In this document: piece by piece, positions 1 through 10,306 of the stretch
Numbering within the stretch: position 1 is the first letter of the stretch
Layout of the letters: every line of letters starts with the position of its first letter
DNA from: Gymnorhina tibicen
Taxonomy: Eukaryota > Chordata > Aves > Passeriformes > Artamidae
Assembly: GCA_013399875.1 (NCBI GenBank)
Contig: VXAZ01006315.1
Location: 234,184-298,183, forward strand
Length of the DNA stretch: 64,000 nucleotides
Reading direction: 5' to 3'
The notes under the pieces: generated by a model
Database searches by the model: none
What the model saw: only the letters and a program-made list of their open reading frames with translations
Told to the model about the DNA's origin: nothing
Program-made: the position numbers and the translations under genes

Positions 1-2014
1 AATGTTCTAAATGTCAAACTTTAGCCATTTGGGTTTTTTGCTGTTGAATTCACTGGAAAAGAGATCAAAGTACTTCGTACAGGCTACGAAGAAAGTCAAT
101 GACTGATCTGAAGTCCTCACACTTTACCTTTTCCTGGGCCTCTTCTGTGACCAACAGTCAAGTTCTCTCGTGTAGTAAGACAGGTTTATTTGGAAAGGAA
201 TGTCATCATTAAGGTCTGAATGTTTAAGTCTTTTGCAGTATTAGAATAAAGAATAATGGCTTTTATACCAGAGGTTAATTTGTTTTGGCGACGTAGCAGA
301 AATGCACATTCCAGCAGCTTAACCATATCACAAGGATAAACTTGTTGATGGAGCTACTTTGCTGTAGCCTTGCCAATTCATTCCTGATATAATGAGCACC
401 CTTCATTAACTGGAGGTTCTCAGACTGTGTCATGGTTCTGTTTTTCCTCAAGATGTTAGGTGAAGGAGGTGGCCTTCATTACTTATCAGTATAACTGGAA
501 AAAAAATTGTGGCACACCTTTAAATTACTACAAACTTTCTGTGGAACTGCAATATCATTCTGATCTTCCAAAGAGAGAACAGGGGAAAACCCAATCCAAA
601 TGAATCAGTTTATTTAGTTTCAAAGGTTTTTGAAAAAGCTATTGCAACACTCAGAGCATGTAAGTAATTTTGTGAAAATAAAGTTTATACACATATTCTG
701 ACAAAAGAGGTTTTCACAGTCACTCTGATAGTGCTCTTGTATCTCTCAGTTTCCACTGATTTCAAGGAACCAGCACACTCTTCAAGAGTAACACACAAGG
801 CTCAAGCAGAGGACACAGTCAAAGAAACTCAGGGGCAGCAGTGTAGATCTTAATACTTCCTAATCCTATCTTCTGCTCTTTTTGTAAGACAGTCTTTTGG
901 AAAAGTCCAAATTGAAGGAAAATAAATATGAGAAAACTGTTCCAAGAAAAAAGCCAAATTGTGGCTTAATTGAAATTGGAGTTGACAGCAAGTGAGATTT
1001 ATGCTTTGCATTCTGGTAAGAAAGCATAGAGAGGAGAGGAGGCCTGAAAAATGTACAAGGACTGGAAGCAAGAGGGCACTCAGTGGTAGGTAAGAAGAGA
1101 GAAAATAGCTCCAAAGAAGGAGCTATTCAAATTTGAAGAGATTAAGAATACTTGTGATTCCAAAAATAAAAGTAGAAACCTAGATGTTGTCTGACCCAGA
1201 AGCCAGCTCTTATTGCTTGCATCTAAAGGCAGCAGGAAAGGCAGTATTCAAATGTCTGTCAATAAGTGTTGAAAAAGGAGATTTAAAACATAGTCTCATC
1301 TTCCCTCATAACATTTCTGTACAAGAACATTTTCTTTATAGCATAGATTCATGTTTACCTGCTAAGAATATCCCCTTTCCCCTGAATACTTTCCTTCTAA
1401 TACAGCCTTAATTTTTCTAATATTTTTTCTTTTGCTGCTGAAGTGAAGCATAAACACTACTTTTAAAAAGGAGTAAAAACTATATAAACTACCTGTGTTT
1501 TTCTTTTTCTTTTTTGAATGCTGAAACAATTTATTTGCATTTGTTCTTGAGATTTGTCATCTGACCAGATATAGGTACTTGCTAAGTGTTGCTGCTGTCA
1601 ACATTCAGAAACGGAGACAATGGCTTGGCTGAAATCCAGCTGTCATTAGAAAACTCTTTCTAAAAAGAGCTCTGTGGGATTTTAATTCCATCTGTCCTTC
1701 ATCATGACTTCAAACATACCAGTATTTCTAAAAGCCAACTAAGTTCCTTTTAGGTCAGTCATGATCTCTAGGGACAAAAGTTAAAAAGAAAAGCTTTAGC
1801 TGACAGCTTTATCAATGATATATGAGGGAAAAGAGAATTCAGTGTTGTTTTTTATAGCTGCATTAGTTATGCATTGCTGGCAGTTAAACATCATTTTCAG
1901 CAGTAAAATAAGCAAATAGAGCTATGGGTGATTTCTTCTCCCTTGAAAAGCTTTCCCATACTGGTGAACTGCAAACGGTGTGCAGTGAAAAGAAGGCAGG
2001 TGGTGAAAGAAACG
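1..2014. other. unique AT-rich sequence, no gene seen
   Basis: Only short random open frames occur on both strands (none above about 85 codons), and no repeat family is recognisable. A few splice-like AG/GT motifs exist, but none brackets a convincing open exon. I see nothing functional here. Confidence 0.6.
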
Positions 2015-2105
2015 CATGAGACAGAATGGGACAGGACAGGGTGAGACAGGATGGGATGGGGTGGGATGGAGTGGGATGGAATGGGATGGGTTGGGATGGT
2101 CGGAA
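2015..2105 (+). repeat. imperfect GGGAT/GGATGGGGT minisatellite
   Basis: A G-rich direct repeat built from variants of TGGGATGG, GTGGGATGG and GGACAGG, with the purines on the + strand. Units differ by one or two bases, so it is an old, degenerate array. It accounts for the proline-rich minus-strand open frame over the same bases (PxHPxPSHPIP-like), which is not a gene. Confidence 0.8.
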
Positions 2106-3919
2106 TCCTAGCAGGATCTTAACAGAGTTAAAACACTGCCTCATATCAGGAACAGTTCTCTCTGCAGGTAGTTAGAAAGTAATGATGGGGAAAGATTGTA
2201 AAACTTCCAGTGGTTTCCCTGGGAAAGGGGAAAAAGTATCCTTTGAGAAAAGACAGTATTAGGGGTATGTAGCTTCTCTAGGACCTGGGAGCAGTGTGCT
2301 TGTACCATACACACACAGCCAAGAACTGGGGTAGAACAAGGGGGATCTCCAAATGTGTTTTTGTGTAAGGTTGGTGGGGTCCCTGACACTGGCTCTGAGT
2401 TATTAGCTAGTCTGTAAACACGGCATCCATGACTTTCAGAGGGCCTTACTTGAATGTCAGCAAACCAGCCACACTTCAGATATTCAGAAGCTCAGCCCAT
2501 GTGCAGTGAAGTAATGCTACTTACAATAGCCAATCCTACTGATACTCTCTGAAGATGGTATATTTTGAATTGAAAAATATTTAATAGAACATAATATGCA
2601 AAACAGAACAAGGGAATATGATCTAGAAGATACAACAACTTAGTTCTGGTACCAAAGGTAGGCTGCAAGTAATAGCTTTTTACTTTTGCAGTTAGTACGA
2701 TGCCTCATCGTTTAGCTTCGGCATCTGGAAGCAAAAGATTTCTTGTCCACAAACACAAGAATTCTCTTTAATTGTGTCGAATTTATTTAGTGTTGAAGAA
2801 AATGATCCTTTTCTTGGTCTTTTGTTCAAAGCTGTGGCTGCCCTACTCGAGGATTGAGGTAGTGTCAACAGTCTAAAAGTTGTGAATGAGAGAAAATGTG
2901 ATACAGCCTTTTGGGCACAGCCAGCTAGTGGTTTATGCTTTAAACTGGGCTTTCACAAGGGGATAATATTTCAATTTAAGCTTTCAGTGTAAAATTACAC
3001 TATTGTTCTGCCTCAGGATTGATTTAGCATTTGAGGATAAGTATTATACAGTAGCCTTCAAAAACAGAAACAAACCCAAAACCCAAGCTGATAAATGTGG
3101 AGGAGCTTAACTAGATTTTCCCCAAGAAGACCAGAGAGAGAAGGGAAGGAATGGTTATAGCTATGGGACCCACTGAAATCCCTCATCTGTTCTTGGGCTA
3201 ATCATGACTGACTTTGAAGGGATTGATTCAGTGCAGGAATATAATTTATTTCCCCATCTGGTTGGGGAAGGTGGAGTTCAGGCTTTTAACATAGGATCGA
3301 AAGTTTTCTTGAAATCCCTGGGTGATGTTTTGAGATTTGAGGACCTTTGAATATCCTTGTCTTTCTACTGCCTCCAAGTTTATACAATCCATATACATTG
3401 ATGCCCATCTAAAATAAGGAAGCCTTCCCATATAAATGGGAGGTGTTCATGCCATCAGCGAGGATGTTACAGTATGACATAATTTTGTCCCATTTGCTTC
3501 AGCAGGGTATTTTATGAATTGAGCTATTATTTGACACACACATGGGATTTTTGTAGGCTTTCAATAGTTCCACAGTTCTGTTAAGCACATAGAAGAAATA
3601 TCCACGTGAATGATTTCTGAGATCTAGCTTTTCCTGAACAGAATTGCAGAGTGCTGTACCAGCCTGGCTGTATCAATTACTGAAGATAAAAAAAATTTGG
3701 GGTCTATATTTAATGTTGTTCTGTGTTGAACTGTGCCTTTGCTTTTGGGATGATGTCTCAGAAATGCTTTCTGTCTTCTCACGTAAAGTTTCTAGAGATA
3801 GAGTCTGTACTTATGATATTCTGCCTCGAAGAAAACCACATATTCAAAACCATTACTGCCATCCCCAAGCAAGTATTTGGGAGAATGAAGAACTGCCTGC
3901 TGTAGGACATGACTGAGTT
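2106..3919. other. unique sequence, no gene seen
   Basis: AT-rich sequence with short frames only. A minus-strand frame at 3246-3431 (61 codons) has a fairly balanced amino-acid composition, but no acceptor or donor frames it and I recognise no family. Confidence 0.55.
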
Positions 3920-5460
3920 CATGAACATCTAAGGAACCTGAAGGTGCAAAGTCCATGATGACATACATCCATGAGTCCTGAGGAAGTTACTAAGCCATTA
4001 ACCATCATATTTGAGCAGTCATGGCAGTCCAGTCAAACACCCACTGATCGGATAATGCAGTTTTAGGGAAACAAGGAACACCCAGGGAACTACAGGCCTG
4101 TCAGTCTCATCTCAGTGCTTGGTAAGATCATGGAGGAGATTCTCCTGAAAACTGTGCTAAGGCACATGGAAAACAAAGAGGTGATTGTTGACAACCAGCA
4201 TGGCTTCAGTAAGGGCAAACTGTGCCTGACAAATTTGGCCACCTTCTACGATGGGTTTGCAACAGTGGTGGACGAGGGCAGGGTAACAGACATCCTCTGC
4301 CTGGACTTTTGCAAAGCATTTGACACTGACTGGCACAACATCCCTGTCTCTAAACTGCAGAGACAGGGATTTGATGGATGGGCCACTTGGTGGTTAAAAA
4401 ATTGGCTGGATGGTAACACTCAAAGAGTTACAGTCAGTGGCTGAGAATCTAAGTGGAGACTGGTTGCATCCCTCAGGGATCAGTGTTGGGACACTATTTA
4501 ATATCTTTGCCAGTGACATGGACAGCGGGATGGAGGGCACTCTCAGCAAGTTCACTGATGACACCGAGCTGTGTGGTGTGGTCACTACACTGGAGGGAAG
4601 GGATTCCATCCAAAGGGACCCAGACAGTCTGAAGAGGTGGGTCTGTACAAAGTTCAACACAGCCAAGTGCCAGGTCCTGCACCTGGGTCAGCACAAGCCC
4701 AAACAGAAGTACAGTCCGGGTGGAGAATGGATTGAGGTTAGCCCTGGGGAGAAAGATCAGGGGATGTTTGTGGACAAAAATCTCAATATGACTTGGCCAG
4801 GTGCACTCATAGCCCAGAAAGCCAATTGTATCCTGGGCTGCATCCAGAGCAGTGTGGCCAGCAGGATGAGGCAGGTCATTCTCTCCCTCTGCTCTGCTCT
4901 GGTGAGACCCACCTGGAGCACTGCATCCAGCTCTGGGGTCCACAGCATAAAGAAGGCCAAGTCCAGAGGAGGCCACAAAGATGATCAGGGGGCTGGAGCA
5001 CCTCTCCTATGAGGAAAGGCTGAGACCACTGGAGTCATTCATCCTGGAGAAGAGAAGGCTCACGGGAGACCTTAAAGCACCTACCAGTACCAAACTACCC
5101 CTACTAGAGGGATCACAAGAGAGCTGGAGAGGGACTTTTTGCAAGGGAGTGTAGTGACAGGACAAGGAGTAATGGCTTTAAACTGAAGGAGGGTAGGTTT
5201 AGATTAGGTATTAGGAAGAAATTCTGTAATGTGAGCATGGTGAGGAACTGGAATAGGTTGCCAAGAGAAGCTGCGGACTTCACAACTCTTGAGGTGCTCA
5301 AGACAAGGCTGGATGAGTCTCTGAATAATCTAGCCTAGTGGAAGGCTCCCTTTCCAGAAATGTTGGAACATGATGCCAGTAATGTTGGAACAAAATGATT
5401 TTTAATGTTCCTTCCAACACAGGCCATTCTATGATTCTCTGTTTCTATGATTCTGTGATC
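3920..5460 (+). mobile_element. CR1 LINE, 5'-truncated, reverse transcriptase decayed
   Basis: This is the largest transposon copy in the window. The translated strand shows the CR1 reverse transcriptase order: a YRPVSL block near 4095, a [10 protein letters not shown] block near 4190, the palm motif A as LDFCKAFD near 4300, then, in a different frame, FTDDTELCG near 4550, at the place of the catalytic F/YADD motif. The frame shifts between about 4410 and 4445 and stops follow, so it cannot make an active enzyme. The C-terminal and 3' UTR part is recognisable (the block ending in the GGATGAG / CAACACAGG motifs), and it ends with octamers ATTCTATG, TTTCTATG and ATTCTGTG at 5425-5458. CR1 elements copy by target-primed reverse transcription and are usually 5'-truncated, as here. 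The 5' limit is approximate. Confidence 0.93.
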
Positions 5461-6013
5461 TAAATTGGTTGAACACCAATAGCTTGCCATGCAGCTTACC
5501 TTTCAAAAATCCTAAGATTTCAACTTATGATTTTAGTTGCTGGGCTAAACACCAGTTCTGTGTCTCTATTTTCCAGTCTTTTAAGAATCCATTTTTCACT
5601 GCCATGACTAACAGTAATGCTACTCCTGACACTGCCTGAATTTCTTTGTAAATGTTTGATGAGACGAGGAGAGCTTTTAATTTGCCAAATGGTAGTTTCA
5701 TAATGCAAAGTTTAGAGATAAATACCACTTCCATCCTTCAAACATCTGAAGTATAATTAGACAAATCTTAAGTACTTTTGAGCACTCCGTTCCAGGATGA
5801 CAGCCTTAATCCCATGTTAGAGCACAACTAATGCAAGCCTCTACATACTGCCTTTGAGAAGTGGAAGAGGTTGGCAGAAACATCAAATAATGATACTTAT
5901 CTCTTGGAGCACTTTTTGGCTGTAGATAACCAGAAGTTCTCCAAGTATTGTTGCAGCATACTGAACTACAGATGATAAGCACAGGTACCCCCTCCTCTTT
6001 CTTACTAGTCCGG
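5461..6013. other. unique sequence, no gene seen
   Basis: Intervening AT-rich sequence between the CR1 3' end and the hexamer array. Two overlapping minus-strand frames of 62-69 codons are the only open stretches and show no family resemblance. Confidence 0.5.
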
Positions 6014-6101
6014 CATTAACATTAACATTAACATTAACAACATTAACATTAACATTAACATTAACATTAACATTAACATTAACATTAACATTAACATTAA
6101 C
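6014..6101 (+). repeat. (CATTAA)14 hexamer microsatellite
   Basis: Four perfect CATTAA units (6014-6037), a three-base CAA interruption (6038-6040), then ten perfect units (6041-6100). It is nearly pure, so it is probably length-polymorphic. The hexamer is not the vertebrate telomere unit (TTAGGG). Confidence 0.97.
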
Positions 6102-7655
6102 TAACCTTTCCCAGGAAACTGGTCATATTAAGGAACCAAAACTCCTCCTTGTTGGATGCAAGATGGCTTTATTTAAAGGACTTTCTTCTTTTCAGGAAAG
6201 GTTGGAGCTCATAATACGTCACTCCAGGCAGACACACAGAACAGAGACTGTTTTGTCTTCTCTTGAATTTTGCTTTACATCCTAACAGAGGATAGAAGGG
6301 AAAACACAGACCAGCTGATACTAGGAATGCTAGCCTGCATACAGATTCGGTGAAGAGGTATAATTAGAACCATGTCCTCCTACACTGCATGTAGGCACCT
6401 GCATAGCTTTTATCCCTACAGGCTTCTCTGCATGCCAAAAAATGCCTAGGAGCTGTTGAAGGCTTCTGACAACTCCTGCAGAGAGATAGTATTTCATGGT
6501 TCCTCCAAGGCCTGTCAGCTACTAACACAGGTTTCAATTCCTTGTCCTCTTGTTCTCTGTAAACCACGTTTCTTGCTTTTTTCTACACAAGAAAGAAAGA
6601 TAAAAAGAGTTGATTCTCAGACAGTCAAAGATCCTTTTCCTATAGACTGTGAGAAGTAAGACAGCATCAAGCTACATGGTGAAAATAACCCTGAAATATT
6701 TCCATGTATTATTATTATTGCTATTAGTTCATTTTCTATTATTATTTTAGAATTAGATTTCACCATTAGATTTCAACAGTTTCCAGCACTAGTTTTCAAC
6801 TCTACTTGATTCCTGATCTATTTCTGACTCCTGCTTTTTTCCCCAGATGGAATGTCCTTCAGCATCACTGCCTTGTCCCTGCCTTGAATATTAAATTTAG
6901 CACTTCTGGCCATAACCAAGAGAATCAGAGCATGCTTAGAACACCAGAAACTCCCAGCACATCTTGTCTTTCCCTTAAACATCTCCAGAAAACTTCAAAA
7001 GTTTCAGAGAATGAAACAGTTCTTCAAAATTGCTTCAATTTGATTAGCATATTCCTCCCTCCAAAGGGAAGGATGACGCTTCAGGCATCCCAAACATACA
7101 GAATTGTTCTCAAGCAAGATTGTCAGACCTGTTACACAGGAAAGCTAGGACAAGCTTTGCCTGCAAGACATCTAGAGCTTTGCAGTATATTTTCTTTGTT
7201 CTGGGAAAATTCAGACACATAGTTTATTGCTCTTTTAGGAGAAATTCAGAACCACCCATAAAACCATGGGTATTTTCTGCTGTGCAGAAACCTCACAAAA
7301 TAAAATTAGTATGTTTAATATGGTGTAGCCACCCTATAGGAACATCTTAATTTGCTTTTAGGATAACTAGAATTTTATACAAGTTTGCTCTGCATCTGGA
7401 CTAACAGAAAACTGAGTCAGAGGGTTCAAATAGCATCACCTTTAGAAAAAAAACTTTCTGAAAATCTTTAAAGTAATAATTTGCTTAGAAATTCCAAGAC
7501 AAAGCAAGTGAAAGTAATGAGTAAGTGAGCATTCTAAGAGAGAACAGATCTTGTGGGAAGGTCTCCTGGGAAAGAATTGTTCCAGCCACTGAAAGCAAAC
7601 ACTGTTTTAATGTTTAATAACATGTTTTCTTTCCTTTGGTCTGGCTTCCCTCTAG
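6102..7655. other. unique sequence; one 138-codon open stretch, probably chance
   Basis: The + strand is open from 6806 to 7222 and crosses a pyrimidine-rich acceptor-like site ending at about 6846. No donor closes it and the composition (rich in S, T, L, Q) is unremarkable. An ATT-rich patch lies at 6708-6750. No family recognised. Confidence 0.4.
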
Positions 7656-7679
7656 AAAATGTTACAGTACAACTGAGTG
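7656..7679 (+). other. possible 24-nt microexon (weak)
   Basis: A long pyrimidine tract (TTTTCTTTCC...CTTCCCTCTAG) ends at 7655 and a GTAAGG donor starts at 7680. The 24 bases between are open in two frames and divisible by three. In one frame (one base in, two bases out) it is phase-compatible with the candidate exon at 10215. If the donor is ignored, another frame stays open to a TAG at about 7720, so it could equally be a short terminal exon or a decoy. Confidence 0.12.
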
Positions 7680-8755
7680 GTAAGGAAAAGAAACTGACTG
7701 TATTGGAGCAATTTTATTAGGCTTTGTATAGCAGATATGTAGTGGACCATGGGAGTGCACAAGTAAGATCTCACCTGCGCAACACAGATGAAAATACTTT
7801 CTACCCACCTACTCTTACAGTGATCTCAAAGTCATCCACCACTGCAGTCAAGAGTAGCTTTCCCATTTTCTGTATATACAGACAGCCTAAAATACATGAA
7901 TCAGAAGGTGGTGTTTGAAATGTAAAGCCCCTGTGTGTCTGCGTTCTGGTTCTACTTTGTACACATAGTTTCTAACTATTTGTTCCTCTAGAGCAGCCAA
8001 AAGGCTGAGCTTGGCATCCTCACCAAACCCATTACTTCGATTATAATGCAGCAGTACCCATGTTTCATCCTCATAGATCTGTGTGTTTCTCTTAACCATC
8101 TTCAATCCATTGGAAATCCTTGCACGCATAGCTAGAACTACCTAGCACTCCTAGCAGTGGTCAGCTGTGATCTCTATCCATAATGAAAATGTCAGTGTGC
8201 TAGTATGGAAAACAACAAGGATTTCGGGAAAAGCTGTTGAACTTGTCAGACAACGACAGGGAGGTTCAACTCTTCTCCTGGAGAGCCAAAAAGATGCCAG
8301 GGAGAAATTATTAAAAACCCAGGTCCTTTGATCAGGCTTTCCACCTGAGTGCTGCTGAGCAGTTTTGCACAAATAGTATATGAGGTCAGGCACCTGCCAA
8401 GCCTGCAAAGGGCTTCAGCTATAACTCTGAATGCTATTAGATGTCTATACAAAGGACCACGGGAATTCCCAGTAGGAGGAATGTGTGGCTTGGCTGTGCT
8501 ATGTGATGCTCAGATGTATTGGGAAGAGGATTAAGAAGTTTATGATGACATCCAGCAGATGATTAAAACAAACAAACTGGCAGGCTAAGGATGAGGAATC
8601 AGCAACACAGGAGCATGGTTTTAACCTAATGATTTGTTTCCTCCACTGGGCAGCCTGCCTAACCTTGGTATATCTGAGTTGCATCATTTCAGGGAATAAT
8701 ATCCTCGAGTGATTAGTACTGCAGTAAAGTTACAGGTCAAAAGGTCTGAAAATGA
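7680..8755. other. unique sequence, no gene seen
   Basis: Short open frames on both strands (up to 85 codons, minus 8151-8408). No repeat family or splice-framed open stretch stands out. Confidence 0.45.
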
Positions 8756-9085
8756 CCTGTTTGGAAAGATGGAAGAAAAGGCAGCTGTTTAGTCTGGAGG
8801 AAAAAAGACTGTGGGAAGGCATGGTACAGCTTCAAATTTGCAGGAAAAAAGGAAAGCAATACAATGTTGCAGAGAAGACAGGAAATAGTGGGTATGAGTT
8901 ACAACAACAGAGATAATGTGGTAGAATCATTAGGTAATCTGTCTCTGGTTTAAGTTGCCTAAGATAGTGTTGAATCTTCATCAATTAAACTAAAAATGAA
9001 TTAGATAAGTATCACCAAGTGACATGGATACTGTAAAAGGGCAGGGAGATGACCTAGATGAACTCATGCTTTATTCTGGCAGTAA
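8756..9085 (+). mobile_element. very old CR1/L3-like LINE 3' fragment
   Basis: Strongly decayed, but the order of blocks matches the end of the CR1 open frame and its 3' UTR: a 'TTTAGTCTGGAG' block at about 8787, a 'GAATCTTCATCA' block near 8970, a 'GATAAGTATCACC' block near 9005 and 'GGGAGATGACCTAGATGA' near 9043. The usual 3' octamers are not preserved. It is far more diverged than the other copies in the window, so it is probably an ancient insertion. Confidence 0.55.
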
Positions 9086-9922
9086 TTTGTGTAAATTTTG
9101 TGGTATCTCTGCATACTGAAAATACACACAAGGCTGTTTATTGTAGTAGCTATTTATGAAGGGCCTCTCCTAATCTCTAAGGCTGCTTGATTTTAGAGAA
9201 TTGCACTGAACATTTTGCACAGAATAATGGGGGATTTTTCTCTTTCAACCTTTTTTCATCATCCCATATTTGAGGAGAGTATGGTAGAGTTTTGCAATTT
9301 TATCAGTCGTGATAAAAGCAGCTCATTGTTTTGTTTCCTTCCTTGTGTTTGCACCTCTTGAGTTTGTTTTGCTAGCATTCATTGCCAACAGGCTGAAAGC
9401 AGAGAAGCTAGTCAGAAGAAACCTTGTAAAGCTTTGACAACTCTTCATCATACAATATCACTAACTGCAGTTTGTAAGGTTTTTCCTGATTCTCAGGACT
9501 GTATATGATGAACAAACACACAGCTACAATAGTCAGGGCTGGTCTAAGCCCAGCTGGCCCAAATGTGTAGAGATTCACAGGGAGCAGAGGAATAAAGGAA
9601 GCAAGCAGCTGTCTAATTCTATGGTAAAGTAAGATAACAAGAGTACAGAACTGACAGCTTGCTTATCACTACTTGTTAGTGTTTTAGTAGAAAGAAACAG
9701 GTCTCCTAGCTGTTCACTGCAGTCTTTTCCTGCACAGTCTACTTCCCTTCTGATCTGATGATTCATTTTAATGAAACTTTTTAAATCAACGGTGTGACTT
9801 TCTGATTAAGACTAAGGCTGTCTGCCAGCTCTGATTAGGGGAAGTGCTCAAACACGTACATCCAGATAGTGCTTGCTTGCTTTACTGATTGCGCAGAAAT
9901 TTAGGCAGCAATAAAGGGTGCA
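9086..9922. other. unique sequence upstream of the hairpin and exon candidate
   Basis: No open frame over 63 codons and no recognisable repeat. From 9880 onward the sequence becomes less AT-rich and holds the inverted repeat described next. Confidence 0.45.
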
Positions 9923-9997
9923 AATACAATGCAGCGCCTCTCAGAGACACTGGACTGGGATCCAAACAGCCGTGTTTGCGTGGCACTGCATTGTGTT
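9923..9997 (+). ncRNA. microRNA-sized hairpin candidate
   Basis: The arms AATACAATGCAGCGCC (9923-9938) and GGCACTGCATTGTGTT (9982-9997) pair over 16 positions with one C/A mismatch and one U/G pair. After a small internal loop (6 against 4 bases) the stem resumes: AGACAC (9945-9950) pairs with GTGTTT (9972-9977). A 21-base terminal loop remains and can form a further TGGA/TCCA pairing. About 75 nt in total with a 22-position stem is the geometry of a pre-miRNA. I do not recognise either arm as a known mature microRNA. It could instead be a chance inverted repeat or an old terminal-inverted-repeat remnant. Confidence 0.3.
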
Positions 9998-10214
9998 CAG
10001 ACTTAGCTCAAGTGTTCCTACATTTTCCTTTAAATGGTGTTTCTGTTAGTTTGTGATTTGGCCAAATCTGGGCAGATTTTCATGCAAGCAACACAAGGTC
10101 TAATATTCTCAGATTGTCCCATTATCATATTGGAAGACTTAGTCTAAATCTTGAGGGTTTTGAAATGAATTTTTAAATCTGATACAATCTGTTTTCTCCT
10201 TATTTTACTCTCAG

Positions 10215-10306
10215 GAATGGAGGTGGTGTTTTGCCAAAACTAGGAACAAACAAGAATGTTGTAGCAATGCTCCTAAATTATAAACTTTTGGCAGAAGAAA
10301 AAGAAG
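10215..10306 (+). CDS. candidate internal coding exon, gene unrecognised
   Basis: This is the best exon candidate in the window. The acceptor is a pyrimidine tract ending TTACTCTCAG at 10214. The donor is AAG|GTATGT at 10307, close to consensus. The 92 bases are open in the frame that starts one base in: 30 sense codons beginning NGGGVLPKLG and ending LLNYKLLAEEKE. The peptide looks like ordinary soluble protein with a charged, probably helical C-terminal half. The exon would accept a codon split after base 2 and leave one base for the next exon. The candidate exon pair at 32495/33027 fits that phase. I do not recognise the protein. A decoy exon remains possible. Confidence 0.35.

Noticed and set aside
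1884..2144. Proline/histidine-rich minus frame with HPTPSHPIPS pattern
   Set aside because: Product of the GGGAT-like minisatellite.
4115..5012. Reverse transcriptase-like frames as a functional gene
   Set aside because: Frameshift at about 4410-4445 and later stops; it is a 5'-truncated CR1 copy.
6014..6101. Interstitial telomere repeat
   Set aside because: Unit is CATTAA, not TTAGGG/CCCTAA.
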